The notes: generated by a model from the letters alone, not told the origin. A stretch of 64,000 nucleotides of DNA from Pedosphaera sp. (GCA_009695195.1 SIBJ01000008.1:1-64000), one strand, 5' to 3'. Shown: positions 53,287 to 62,518, numbered from the stretch's first letter. Made by a program: numbers and translations.

Positions 53287-54356
53287 GGAGTTTTGCCCGC
53301 GGCTTCGAGCGGCAGGCGAACGGTGACGATTGTGGAGATTGCCGGCGCGGACGCGATCCGGATTGAGCCGCCATGCGCGGAAACGATCCACTGCGCGATG
53401 CTCAAGCCGAGGCCGCAGCCATCCACTTCGGCGTTGTGCGAAGCGTCGCCACGAAAGAAGCGGTCAAAAACTTTGGGCAACAATTCCGGGGGAATTCCGG
53501 CGCCGGTGTTCGCGATGGTGAATTCGGCGGCGTCGCCGGCGTGGCGGAGCGCCAGCTTGACGTCGCCGCGCGGCGCGTTGTATTTGATCGCGTTGTCCGC
53601 GAGGTTGAGCAGCAATTGCCGCAGGCGATGGCGGTCGCCGCGAACCGTCAATTCCTCGCACGCGGTCAACTCCACCTTCACGCCGCGCGGCTCCGCGAGG
53701 ATTTGCGCGTCGGCGAACGTCTCGCGCACCACTTCGTCGAGGCGGACCGGCTCGGCGACGAGTTGAACCTGGCCGGCGTCGGCTTTCGTGAGGAGCGTGA
53801 GGCCGTCCACGATCTTCGAGAGGCGCTGGACTTCATCGAGCTGGCTCACGCGCTGTTCGCGTTGGGCGGCGGCAAGTTTTTCGTCGCGTAATTCGGTTTC
53901 CAGTTCGCCGTGCATGATGGTTAGCGGCGTTTTCAATTCGTGCGAGGCGTGCAGCGTGAATTCGCGAACGCGCTGGAACGAACCGTCGAGCCGCGCCGTC
54001 ATGGCGTTGAAAACTTCCGTGAGGCGGTCCAGCTCGTCGCCGTTGCCGGAGCGCGGCAACTGGCGGCGGAGATTGCTTTCGTTGACCTGCCCGGCGGCGG
54101 CGGTGAGGGCGGCGACGGGCGTCAAGGCGCGGCGCATGAGGAACCAGCCGCCGGCGAGGGCCAGCAGCGCCGCGGGGATGCCGCACCAGAGGATGTTGGC
54201 GAGGGCTTCCTGAAAATCCTCCTTGTCGGCCGCCTGCTTTTTCGCCGGGCGGTCGGGTTCAGGCGCGAACTGCTCATAGGTCAGCACGCCCATCACCAGC
54301 AGCGAGATGAACATGATCGTCGCATACCAAAGGCTGAGGCGCGTGCGGATGGTCAT
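53283..54356 (-). CDS. Sensor histidine kinase, CusS/metal-sensing type
   Basis: The 357-residue protein has two membrane helices (about 8-27 and 54-74) with a short periplasmic loop, then HAMP, HisKA (FTLHASHELKTPLTIMHGEL) and HATPase (NLADNAIKYN, NTGAGIP, VDGCGLGLSIAQWIV). The order regulator-kinase-czcCBA is usual for metal efflux systems, but the efflux operon directly downstream is destroyed, leaving this sensor without its local target. Confidence 0.92.
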   Translation of the reverse strand: MTIRTRLSLWYATIMFISLLVMGVLTYEQFAPEPDRPAKKQAADKEDFQEALANILWCGIPAALLALAGGWFLMRRALTPVAALTAAAGQVNESNLRRQLPRSGNGDELDRLTEVFNAMTARLDGSFQRVREFTLHASHELKTPLTIMHGELETELRDEKLAAAQREQRVSQLDEVQRLSKIVDGLTLLTKADAGQVQLVAEPVRLDEVVRETFADAQILAEPRGVKVELTACEELTVRGDRHRLRQLLLNLADNAIKYNAPRGDVKLALRHAGDAAEFTIANTGAGIPPELLPKVFDRFFRGDASHNAEVDGCGLGLSIAQWIVSAHGGSIRIASAPAISTIVTVRLPLEAAGKTP

Positions 54357-54371
54357 GGGTCGAAGCCGGAT

Positions 54372-54486
54372 GAACGCAGAGACGCAGAGGCCGCAGAGAA
54401 ACGCAGAGAAAAGTTTTGAATTGGTGCACCCGCCGCATGGTGAAACGGATTCTGTCTCTCGGCGGGCCTCTGCGGCCTCTGCGTTC
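54372..54486. repeat. Palindrome of GCAGAGA-type units
   Basis: GAACGCAGAGACGCAGAGGC at 54372 onward is complementary to GCCTCTGCGGCCTCTGCGTT near 54467-54486, with shifts between units. It is the same word family as at 25535-25770. It separates the regulator and kinase genes of this two-component system, as the GAATGAA element does in the one at 39 kb. Confidence 0.75.
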
Positions 54487-54504
54487 GTTCTGTTCGGCAG
54501 CGCA

Positions 54505-55179
54505 TCATGGCGTTTCCTTCATCACATAGCCCGAGCCGCGCACGGTGTGCAGCAGCTTCGGCTCGAAGTCCGCGTCAATTTTTTCCCGCAGGCGGCGGAC
54601 GTAAACGTCCACGAGATTCGTGCCCGGATCGAAATGGTAATCCCAGACTTTTTCCAGAATCATCATCCGCCCGCACAGCCGGCCCGCCGAGCGCATGAGA
54701 AACTCCAGCAGCCGGTACTCGCGCGCGGTCAACTCGATCTCCTTGCCGCCGCGCTGCGCCCGGTGTGAAATCGTGTCCAGCGTGAGGTCGGCCACACGCA
54801 GCACGGTGGATTTGCTTTCGCCGCTGCGCCGCGTCAGCGCGCGCACGCGGGCGACGAGTTCGGCGAGCGCGAATGGTTTCGGAAGATAATCATCCGCGCC
54901 GGCGTTCAAGCCTTCAACGCGCTCGTTGACCTCGCCCCGGGCGGAGAGGAGCAGGACGGGCGTGGTGTTCTTGCGGGCGCGGAGTTGTTTCAACACGCCG
55001 AGGCCGTCGCGACCGGGCAGCATGATGTCGAGCACGATGCCGTCGAACGGCGTCGTGGAAGCGAGGGCCAGCGCGTCGTCGCCGTTGTGCGTCACGTCCA
55101 CGGCAAAGTTTTCGGCCTGGAGCGCCTTGCGGATGAACGAGGCGGTTTTTTTTTCATCTTCGACGACGAGCACGCGCAT
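54505..55179 (-). CDS. OmpR-family response regulator, CusR/CopR type
   Basis: The protein has 224 residues from MRVLVVEDEKKTASFIRKAL. The receiver Asp is in GIVLDIMLPGRDGL and the Lys in YLPKPFALAE. The winged helix contains IELTAREYRLLEFLMRSAGR and TNLVDVYVRRLREKID. The KKTASFI start is typical of metal-responsive regulators. It pairs with the kinase 148 bases downstream. Confidence 0.92.
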   Translation of the reverse strand: MRVLVVEDEKKTASFIRKALQAENFAVDVTHNGDDALALASTTPFDGIVLDIMLPGRDGLGVLKQLRARKNTTPVLLLSARGEVNERVEGLNAGADDYLPKPFALAELVARVRALTRRSGESKSTVLRVADLTLDTISHRAQRGGKEIELTAREYRLLEFLMRSAGRLCGRMMILEKVWDYHFDPGTNLVDVYVRRLREKIDADFEPKLLHTVRGSGYVMKETP

Positions 55180-55256
55180 GAGGAGAAGTTTAATCGGTGC
55201 CGAGCGAAATCCCAACGACGAAAGCGATCCCGGGCCTGACGTCGGGTTTTCTTTCG

Positions 55257-56480
55257 TCAATTACCGGGCCCGGCGGCGGGCGGATTGACGCCGGCGCGTT
55301 GCAACAATTTCGCGAGGTCCTTGTTGGCTTCGAGAAAGGCGGCGTTCAGGGTTTTGTCGTTCTTGACGTAATCCTGTTGCAGATAGGACTGCGTCAGCGT
55401 GTAACGCCTGGCGACGATGGGGATATCCGTGGGAGTGAGATTTTTGTCGTTGAGCAAGCCGTCCTGGTCCAGATCCAAAACGAGTTCTTTGCGCTGGGCC
55501 GGCGTGAGGGTCGGGTCCAGGATGGAGTTGTGATACACCTGCGCGACCTGCTCGTTCGCGCTGGCACCTACATAAGTGAGCACCCCGCGGGCGAGCGCTT
55601 CCCGGCTGTCCGCGTCCGCCACGCGGGGGTCCGCGAGGGTTTGCGCGGCGAAGGCGACGCTTTTCTCGCCGAGCGATTGCTGAAGATAGCGCAGGGCGGT
55701 GGCGTCCACTTTGCCGTCGGTCTGGATCAACCCTGCCAGGGCGGTGTTAACGAGTGACGTGTCCTTGGCCGCGACCAGCACATCGTAAAGCTGGTTGCGC
55801 TCGGCGGCGGCGGTGATTTTGCCGCTGGCGAGGAGGTTGCGCGCGGCGGTGAGCGTGGCTTCGCGATATTTGCCGGGCGATAATTCTTCGAGGAGCTGGC
55901 CGAGATAGGCAAGTTCCGCGCTTCGGCCCGTGGCGGCAAGGGTTTCGGAAAGGATGGCCTCGGCCTCCGTGCCGCCGATCTGGCGGACGACATCAAACAA
56001 TCCCATCCGCAGTGACGGCGGGAGGAGCGGGTTACCGTTTCCTTTGCGCCCGCCGCCGCTTGTGCTGTTGTAGGCCACGTCGCGATCGCCGGCGAGAAAT
56101 TGCCGCAGCGCCGGCAGCGCCGCGGCACCGCTTTGCGCCAACTGATCGAGCAGCGCAAGAATCCGGTACTGGGCGCGGGCCTGGCCGGGGCCGGGCGTGA
56201 TCTGAATGGCGGCGAGTTCATTGAGCAAATCCTGCGGCGTCCGCGCCGCTGGCGCGGGGGCGATGGCTGGCCAATCCGGTTGCGCAGGTTCCGGCGACGC
56301 CAGCCGGCGGCCGGGAACTCTGTCAGGCGCGCCCGCCATGCGCGGGGCAGGTGAACCGGAACCGGTCAGGCTGTCCGGGGACGCGGTGGGCGATGGCGCT
56401 GCGGGTCGGTGATCGAACCAGATCACCGCAGCCAAGAAGCCCACCATCACCGCCAGTAGAATCGTGATGGTTTGTTTCAT
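55257..56480 (-). CDS. Membrane-anchored protein with EF-hand-like loop
   Basis: The 407-residue protein has an N-terminal anchor (MKQTITILLAVMVGFLAAVI) and a Pro/Ala-rich region to about 80, then a helical region. The C-terminal 100 residues carry ELVLDLDQDGLLNDKNLTPT, whose DLDQDGLLND resembles a calcium-binding EF-hand/dockerin loop. The same C-terminal block occurs in the next gene. Family not recognised. Confidence 0.75.
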   Translation of the reverse strand: MKQTITILLAVMVGFLAAVIWFDHRPAAPSPTASPDSLTGSGSPAPRMAGAPDRVPGRRLASPEPAQPDWPAIAPAPAARTPQDLLNELAAIQITPGPGQARAQYRILALLDQLAQSGAAALPALRQFLAGDRDVAYNSTSGGGRKGNGNPLLPPSLRMGLFDVVRQIGGTEAEAILSETLAATGRSAELAYLGQLLEELSPGKYREATLTAARNLLASGKITAAAERNQLYDVLVAAKDTSLVNTALAGLIQTDGKVDATALRYLQQSLGEKSVAFAAQTLADPRVADADSREALARGVLTYVGASANEQVAQVYHNSILDPTLTPAQRKELVLDLDQDGLLNDKNLTPTDIPIVARRYTLTQSYLQQDYVKNDKTLNAAFLEANKDLAKLLQRAGVNPPAAGPGN

Positions 56481-56516
56481 TTTATTGCTTGGTGTATTTG
56501 CCGGGCATTTCCGCCA

Positions 56517-57131
56517 TTACCGAACCGGTTCGCCGCCGCCCTGGGTGATTTGCGCCAGGTTCGCGAGGTCCTTGTAGGCTTCGCGCAAGTGTTCCAGCAT
56601 GAAATCGTCGGCGGTGACCGCGATCTCCTCGATGCGCTGGAGACGATACAAGATCACTGGCAAGTCCTGCGGCCCGGGGTGCTTCGGGTCGGACAGACCG
56701 TCCTCGTTCAGATCTTCAATGAGGTCCTCACGTTCTGGTTCCGGCAGGCTCGTATCATAAATCGCTTCGAGCCAGTACGCTTCGGCGGCGGCATCAAACC
56801 CGACCAGACCCATGGCAACGCGCGCGTCCGGGTCGTGCAACGGCTCCTTTGGTTTTTTCGCCGGCTTGGATTGAGCGGCGATTGCCGGTTGGTCTTTCGC
56901 CTCCGGCAACGGCGCGGTCGGAGTGTTCGCTGAATCGCTGACCTCGGGTTCAACCGGTCGCGGCTTTGTCGTCACGATCGGTGCCGCGGCGGGGAGGGCC
57001 GGCGCTGGTGCCGCGGCGGACTTCGCGCTGGTCGGCGCGGTTTCCGCGGACTGCTTGACCAGCAGCCGGCTGCTGATCGCCAACCCGATGGCGATGGCCA
57101 ATCCTAAAACTAAAAGCGTTTTTGTTTTCAT
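56517..57131 (-). CDS. Paralogue of the preceding EF-hand-like protein
   Basis: The protein has 204 residues from MKTKTLLVLGLAIAIGLAIS with an N-terminal anchor and a Pro/Ala/Lys linker to about 95. The C-terminal part, EREDLIEDLNEDGLSDPKHP followed by DLPVILYRL and LREAYKDLANL, aligns with the end of the 55257-56480 product (RKELVLDLDQDGLLNDKNLT, DIPIVARRY, LEANKDLAKLL). It is 36 bases upstream of that gene on the same strand. Confidence 0.75.
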   Translation of the reverse strand: MKTKTLLVLGLAIAIGLAISSRLLVKQSAETAPTSAKSAAAPAPALPAAAPIVTTKPRPVEPEVSDSANTPTAPLPEAKDQPAIAAQSKPAKKPKEPLHDPDARVAMGLVGFDAAAEAYWLEAIYDTSLPEPEREDLIEDLNEDGLSDPKHPGPQDLPVILYRLQRIEEIAVTADDFMLEHLREAYKDLANLAQITQGGGEPVR

Positions 57132-57151
57132 GACGGCACCGCGCCTTCCGC

Positions 57152-58114
57152 TTAGCGGGTTGTGTGTGACTTGAGCACCACGTCGCCGCCCGCGGGAACT
57201 TCCCGCACCACGCCCACGCCGGGCGCGTAGTATTTGAATTCTATTTCGCCATCGGCGAGCACTTCCTTCACCTTCACGCAATTCTCATACGTCCCCGCCG
57301 GAACGGAAACGGTTTCGTTCACGGCCACTACTTCGTCGTCCTCATGGATTTCCTTGTTCACGTCCTCGGACTTGAATTTGTCGCCCACTTTCGGATGCGC
57401 CGGGATGATGACGCCGGGATGTTGCGTGTCCTTGCCAAACAACCACGCGCCCGAATGGCCTTTCACTTTGCCACCGTCGTATTCGTCCACATCTTCGCCG
57501 AGATAATAGACTGTGCCCTCGTCGTCCTGCGCGAAATAGTCCAGCGTCACTTCCTCTAACGCGCCGTTCTTGATCTCGCGGTCTTCCATCACGAGCGAAT
57601 CAATCGTTTGGCCGGCGATCGTGAATTTCTTGTGCTTGTTCAGCAGGATGGTGCGCTCGATGCGGATGGTCTGGCCGCCTTCCTTGCCTTCGAGAATGTC
57701 CTGCTTCAAATATGCCAGCGGCAGCAACGGATTCGTGATGTCGCGCGGATGGCTGAACTTCATCGCGGCGGAAACTTTCTTTCCGCCTCCGGCTTTCGCC
57801 TGTTCCGCCGCGAGGTCGGCGGCATCGTCGTGCTTGGTCTCGACGAGCTTGCCGTCCTCCGTGATGACGAGGTCGGCGATGCTGCCGTCCTTGTCCTTCA
57901 CACCGGCTTCATAAACAGTCAGGCCTTTGATCTTCCCGTTCTCGCGGTCCACCGTTTGCCCGGCGACGCCGCCATTGGCGAGCACGGTGGCGCGGACGGC
58001 CTCCGGCAGGTCCGCCCATTTCATCGGGTGCCCGGCGCGCGCGGTGAGGGTGAGCGCGCCGCCGAGTGCCATCACGGTGGCCAGTTTCGTCAGTTTCAAA
58101 ATTGCGTTGTTCAT
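57152..58114 (-). CDS. Secreted protein of an unnamed family
   Basis: The protein has 320 residues from MNNAILKLTKLATVMALGGA, signal cleavage near LTARAG. Residues 25-90 resemble a PepSY-like domain (WADLPEAVRATVLANGGVAG, then DLVITEDGKLVE). The rest is beta-rich and acidic with EEVTLDYFAQDDEGTVYYLG and GKVKGHSGAWLFGKDTQHPG. I know this type from other environmental bacteria but not a function. It is probably the first gene of a run with the two EF-hand-like genes. Confidence 0.72.
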   Translation of the reverse strand: MNNAILKLTKLATVMALGGALTLTARAGHPMKWADLPEAVRATVLANGGVAGQTVDRENGKIKGLTVYEAGVKDKDGSIADLVITEDGKLVETKHDDAADLAAEQAKAGGGKKVSAAMKFSHPRDITNPLLPLAYLKQDILEGKEGGQTIRIERTILLNKHKKFTIAGQTIDSLVMEDREIKNGALEEVTLDYFAQDDEGTVYYLGEDVDEYDGGKVKGHSGAWLFGKDTQHPGVIIPAHPKVGDKFKSEDVNKEIHEDDEVVAVNETVSVPAGTYENCVKVKEVLADGEIEFKYYAPGVGVVREVPAGGDVVLKSHTTR

Positions 58115-58288
58115 CGGGTGCCTTTCATCGGTGGATTTTTGGAATTCAGTTTTCCGGTTGATCATTGGTTTACATTCCGGTGGTTGCCGGTGGCAAGAAT
58201 GAAACCATGCGCCCGTGAACGCCGCATGAATCGGGGATTACAGTTTTGTCATCCACTTGCGGCCGCAACTGGCCGCGCGGACCCTCCG

Positions 58289-59152
58289 TCACTCGTCTCC
58301 GTTCGAGAACGCCAGATACAAGAAGGCGAAGAGGCTCACCACGGGGAGCAACAACGCAATCGCCACCAAGATGCTTTTGCCGCGCGCCGCCGTGATCTTG
58401 AAACACCAGATGATTTGGGAAACCCAACCCAGGACCACCGTGAGTACGGTCGCAACGAGAATCACCAGGAACTCGAGACCCGCCAGCGCCGGGCTGCCGT
58501 AGCGGGCAAGCAGTGGCAAACCCAGCAAGGCCAACACGAGGATCATGGCTGGCAGCAGCCACAACAAAGACATGCTTGCGGCACGCAGCGCTGGAATGAT
58601 TTGCAGCCCCGGCAGCCAGATGAGCAACCCCGGCTGGTATCCCGCCTTTACGCAAATCAATTTCAGACAGAAACTGAAGAACAAGTGAATCGCCACAAAC
58701 ACTCCGAGGGCTAGCAATCCATTCGTGAGTTCGAGGGCTGGCCGGTGCTGCTTCAGCCACTCCCACTTTTCCCGGGCCTGATGCTGGTAGCGCGTGGCCG
58801 ATGATTCCGCCGCCGTCGGTGCATTGGTCACCGCGGTCGTGGTCTCACCGGTGGTCGGTTTGAGGACTTCCACTTTCACCGGTGGCGCCTTCAGTCCCAA
58901 CGCGACCAGCGCCGCGTCGTCCTGGATGTCGTCGAGCTTGACGTTGCCGAAGCCGCGCTCGTGCCGGATGTAAATGTCCGAGCCGGTCTTGGACATGACG
59001 ACCACGTTCGTGAACGAGCCGTGTTTGGTCTTGAGCGTCGGGAAGGTCACGTCCGCCGCGCTTGCACGGAAAAAGCCTCCCAGCATGGCCACCACCAAAA
59101 GTAAAAGCGCGAGCGCCCGGCTCATTCGCAAATTCGATTCACGGATTCTCAT
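58289..59152 (-). CDS. Hypothetical multi-pass membrane protein with exported N-terminal domain
   Basis: 287 residues; a start nine codons later (MSRALALLLLVVAML) is equally possible. The signal peptide ends near FRASA. A small beta domain (KTKHGSFTNVVVMSKTGSDI) precedes four or five C-terminal membrane helices, including LIWLPGLQIIPALRAASMSL. The helix block resembles DUF5684-type proteins. Function unknown. Confidence 0.7.
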   Translation of the reverse strand: MRIRESNLRMSRALALLLLVVAMLGGFFRASAADVTFPTLKTKHGSFTNVVVMSKTGSDIYIRHERGFGNVKLDDIQDDAALVALGLKAPPVKVEVLKPTTGETTTAVTNAPTAAESSATRYQHQAREKWEWLKQHRPALELTNGLLALGVFVAIHLFFSFCLKLICVKAGYQPGLLIWLPGLQIIPALRAASMSLLWLLPAMILVLALLGLPLLARYGSPALAGLEFLVILVATVLTVVLGWVSQIIWCFKITAARGKSILVAIALLLPVVSLFAFLYLAFSNGDE

Positions 59153-59228
59153 TGGACTCAGTCTTATTGCCTTGCCCGGCGCAAAACGTCAATTCGACTT
59201 GTGCGCAACCGGTTGTTAAACTCCCGCC

Positions 59229-59825
59229 ATGCCTGACATGAAACTCAACGTGCTCGCCGTCGTCGGCAGCTTGAACGAAACGTCCGTCACGCGCGTGGTC
59301 GTCAACCACCTCGCCGAACAACTCCGCGCCGGCGGCTGTGCCGTGGACGTGCTCGATCTCGATCACGAACCGCTGCCGCTCTACGACCCCGACACCGCCG
59401 AAGACCAGCCGCACTTCGCCGCGCTGAAATCGCGCGTCGAGCGGGCGGACGTTTTCATTCTCGGCACGCCTGATTACCACGGCAGCATCGGCAGCGCGAT
59501 GAAGAATTTCCTCGATCACTTCTGGCACGAGTTCGCCGGGAAACTTTTTTGCCCGGTCGTCGCTTCGCATGAGAAGGGTTTGACAGTGATTGACCAACTG
59601 CGCACCGTCGCGCGGCAATGTTACGCCTGGTCGCTGCCGTATGGCGTGTCGTTTGCGGAAAAAGCCGATGTCGCCAACGGTCAGATCGTGAGTGACAGCT
59701 TGAAGAAGCGCGTGGCGATGCTCGTCCGGGACGCGCGCGTTTACGGCGCGCTGCTCGCCCAACAACGCCGCGCAGATCTCGCCGGGAGCGAGCCAGGTTT
59801 CATGGAACGGTTGCGGAAAAAGTAA
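59229..59825 (+). CDS. NAD(P)H-dependent FMN reductase family protein
   Basis: The 198-residue protein has a flavodoxin-like fold: LAVVGSLNETSVTRVVVNHL for phosphate binding and ILGTPDYHGSIGSAMKNFLD for the flavin loop. It reduces FMN or azo/chromate-type substrates with NAD(P)H in the cytoplasm. It is a free-standing relative of the domain fused to Rieske at 2740-3906. Confidence 0.88.
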   Translation: MPDMKLNVLAVVGSLNETSVTRVVVNHLAEQLRAGGCAVDVLDLDHEPLPLYDPDTAEDQPHFAALKSRVERADVFILGTPDYHGSIGSAMKNFLDHFWHEFAGKLFCPVVASHEKGLTVIDQLRTVARQCYAWSLPYGVSFAEKADVANGQIVSDSLKKRVAMLVRDARVYGALLAQQRRADLAGSEPGFMERLRKK

Positions 59826-59886
59826 CGGAGGAGGGCGCATTTGTTGATGCGCAGACCGCGGTGACTTTGGTAGTTTCCAGCGACAC

Positions 59887-61149
59887 ATGAACTCATTTCG
59901 TTTTCTCCCGGCTCTGATCACAATGTTTTTTCTCATCGCGTCCGGTCGCGCGCAGGAATGGACGCGTTTCCGCGGACCGAACGGCAGCGGTCTCAGCGAG
60001 GCCAAGACCATTCCGGCGACGTGGAGCGAAAAAGATTTCAACTGGAGAATCGCCTTGCCGGGCGCGGGCCACTCGTCGCCGGTGTTGTGGGGTGAGAAAG
60101 TTTTTGTCACCTCGTGCGATGAAAAAAGCGGGAAGTTCTTCGTCCTGTGTTTCAACGCCACCGATGGGAGCAAACTCTGGCAGAAGGAATTTCCGCTCAC
60201 GACTTTCCAAAAAAACAATCGCAACACGTTCGCTTCCTCGACGCCGACGGTGGACGCGGAGCGCGTTTATGTTTGTCGCACGGACCCGTCGCACAACACG
60301 CTGCTGGCGCTGGATCACGCCGGCAAAATGATCTGGGAGCGCGACCTCGGCCCGTTCGCCGCGCGACATGGCAGCGGCACTTCGCCGATGGTCTGCGACG
60401 GCCTAGTCGTGCTGGCGAACGAACAGGACGGCGACAGTTTCCTCATTGCGGTGGATGCGCGCACCGGCGAAGTCCGTTGGAAAACCCCGCGTCGCTCCGG
60501 GGACGCCGCCTACTCGACTCCGTGCGTCTTTCAGCCGAATGGGGCCAAGTCCACGCTCATCTTCAACAGCAGCGCGCACGGCATCTCCGCCGTCGCGCCG
60601 GAATCGGGCAAGGTTGTTTGGGAATTCGCCGCGGCCTTCGACCAACGCTGCGTCAGTTCACCGGTCATCGCTGGCGAGCTGGTCCTCGGCTCGTGCGGCA
60701 GCGGTGGCGGCGGGAATTATATTGTGGCCGTGCGCCCCGGCGACGCCAGCGGCGCGAAGCCCGCGCGCGCCTACGAAGTCCGCAAGTCCGCGCCGTACGT
60801 GCCCACGAGCGTTTGCGTTGGCGAATGGCTTTATCTCTGGAGCGATGGCGGCATCGTCAGCCGCGTGCGCGCCGCGACCGGTGAAGTGCAATGGTCGGAG
60901 CGCGTCGGCGGAAATTATTTCAGTTCGCCCGTCTGCGTGGCCGGCCGGCTCTTTGGCATCTCGACGGGCGGCGAAGTCGTCGTGGTGGCAGCGGGCGAGA
61001 AATTTGAATTGCTCGCGCGCAACGCATTGAACGAAACGACGCAAAGCACACCGGCGGTTGCTGGCGGGCGGATGTTCATTCACACCAGCCGGCATCTGGT
61101 CAGCGTGGGCGGCGGCAAATCCCTGGCACGGGCGACGGGCGGGAAGTGA
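59887..61149 (+). CDS. Secreted PQQ-like beta-propeller protein
   Basis: The 420-residue protein has a signal peptide (MNSFRFLPALITMFFLIASG, cleavage near GRAQE). It begins WTRFRGPNGSGLSEAKTIPA, the classic opening of this family, and contains repeated blades such as FNATDGSKLWQKEFPL, VDARTGEVRWKTPRRSGDAA and RAATGEVQWSERVGG. These proteins are often scaffolds or quinoprotein-like; catalytic residues of alcohol dehydrogenases are not evident. A paralogue is at 62576-63856. Confidence 0.88.
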   Translation: MNSFRFLPALITMFFLIASGRAQEWTRFRGPNGSGLSEAKTIPATWSEKDFNWRIALPGAGHSSPVLWGEKVFVTSCDEKSGKFFVLCFNATDGSKLWQKEFPLTTFQKNNRNTFASSTPTVDAERVYVCRTDPSHNTLLALDHAGKMIWERDLGPFAARHGSGTSPMVCDGLVVLANEQDGDSFLIAVDARTGEVRWKTPRRSGDAAYSTPCVFQPNGAKSTLIFNSSAHGISAVAPESGKVVWEFAAAFDQRCVSSPVIAGELVLGSCGSGGGGNYIVAVRPGDASGAKPARAYEVRKSAPYVPTSVCVGEWLYLWSDGGIVSRVRAATGEVQWSERVGGNYFSSPVCVAGRLFGISTGGEVVVVAAGEKFELLARNALNETTQSTPAVAGGRMFIHTSRHLVSVGGGKSLARATGGK

Positions 61150-61311
61150 CCCGGCGTCAGCAGCGCCGGTCGGGCGCAACTTGGAAGGGCGCGCGGCGTT
61201 CCATAGTTCGGTGAATTACTCGTTTGAGAAACTCGTCCAGCAGTTATAGATTGCGAACGCTGGCCGAAGACTCCCTGGCCAGACCAGCGGAATGCCCAAC
61301 GAAACTAGCTT

Positions 61312-61995
61312 ATGAAAACGAAAATTATTTTTGCCTTTGCGCTCTGCGGCGCGCTGGCCTTCACGGCGACAGCGGCGGAGAATCCCGCGCAAACTTCCAG
61401 CGACAATTCCGCCGCGCCCGCCACCGCGGGCAAAGCCGCCGCACCAGCGAACAGCGCTCCCACAGCCAGGTCGCCGGCGCTGTCCACCGGCCTCGATGAC
61501 GTGGTGAAGCTCGCGAAGGCCGGCGTGGACGAATCGGTCATCCTGGCCTTCGTGCGGAATTCGGGCACGGCTTACACTCCGACCGCACAGGACGTGATCC
61601 AGCTTCGCGAGGCGGGAGTTTCCGCGCAGGTCACGACGACGTTGATGCAGCACGGTGCGGAAGTCCGTCAGTTGGCGGCGGAGTCGTATCAAAGAACTCA
61701 ACCGGCGGCGCCCGCCGCGCCCGCACCCGCCGCGACTTCCCAGCCGGTGATCGTCTATTCCGCGGCTCCGTCGTATGTCGCGCCGGTGTCCACCGTGACG
61801 GTCATCGGTTATCCGCGGAACGATTATTATAGCTATCCCGTCAGCTACAGCTACGGCGGCTACTACAACTCCGGCTATTCCTACCCTCGCTACAACTACA
61901 GCAGTTGCTACATCGCCCCGCGATTTTCCGTGGGCGTGAATTTCGGCGGCGGATTCCGCGGCGGTTTTCACAGCGGGTTCGGTCATCGTCGTTGA
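61312..61995 (+). CDS. Secreted protein with Tyr/Gly-rich C-terminus
   Basis: 227 residues with signal peptide MKTKIIFAFALCGALAFTAT. An Ala-rich stretch is followed by a conserved-looking helical part (LDDVVKLAKAGVDESVILAF, then LREAGVSAQVTTTLMQHG) found in verrucomicrobial and planctomycetal exported proteins. The last 80 residues are Tyr/Ser/Gly-rich (YYSYPVSYSYGGYYNSGYSY) and end FHSGFGHRR. Probably an envelope protein; function unknown. Confidence 0.75.
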   Translation: MKTKIIFAFALCGALAFTATAAENPAQTSSDNSAAPATAGKAAAPANSAPTARSPALSTGLDDVVKLAKAGVDESVILAFVRNSGTAYTPTAQDVIQLREAGVSAQVTTTLMQHGAEVRQLAAESYQRTQPAAPAAPAPAATSQPVIVYSAAPSYVAPVSTVTVIGYPRNDYYSYPVSYSYGGYYNSGYSYPRYNYSSCYIAPRFSVGVNFGGGFRGGFHSGFGHRR

Positions 61996-62035
61996 TACCT
62001 TCCAACGAAAAAGCCCTGCCGCAGATTCATCTCAA

Positions 62036-62518
62036 ATGACCAGCAACGCGAAAACCGTCGCGGAATATCTCCGCTCGTTGCCGGAGGATCGCCGCATCGC
62101 GATCAGCGCCGTGCGCAAAGTGATCCTCGCCAACCTGCCCGCGGGCTATGAGGAGATCATGCAATACGGCATGATTGGTTACGTCGTGCCGCTCCGAATT
62201 TATCCGGCGGGTTATCCTCCCGACCCGAAGCTGCCGCTTGGTTTCGCGTGCCTCGGCTCGCAGAAGAATCACATGGCGCTTTACATGATGTGCATTTACT
62301 GCGACCCGCCGACCGCCAAGTGGTTGAAGCAGGCGTTCAAAGACGCCGGCAAGCGACTCGACATGGGAAAGTCCTGCCTGCGTTTCAAGAAACTCGACGA
62401 TCTCCCGCTCGACGTCATCGGCCAGGTCATCGCGCGCGTGCCGGTGAAGGAATACATCGCCCGCGTCGAGAAAGTCTTCCAACGCAAACCCAGAAAACGC
62501 GGGAAGAAAGTGACGTGA
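62036..62518 (+). CDS. DUF1801 (YdhG-like) protein
   Basis: The 160-residue protein contains the DUF1801 core YLRSLPEDRRIAISAVRKVI, YEEIMQYGMIGYVVP and LGSQKNHMALYMMCIY, with KSCLRFKKLDDLPLDVIGQV. The family is cytoplasmic, single-domain and of unknown role. It has a basic C-terminus (RKPRKRGKK). Confidence 0.88.
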   Translation: MTSNAKTVAEYLRSLPEDRRIAISAVRKVILANLPAGYEEIMQYGMIGYVVPLRIYPAGYPPDPKLPLGFACLGSQKNHMALYMMCIYCDPPTAKWLKQAFKDAGKRLDMGKSCLRFKKLDDLPLDVIGQVIARVPVKEYIARVEKVFQRKPRKRGKKVT

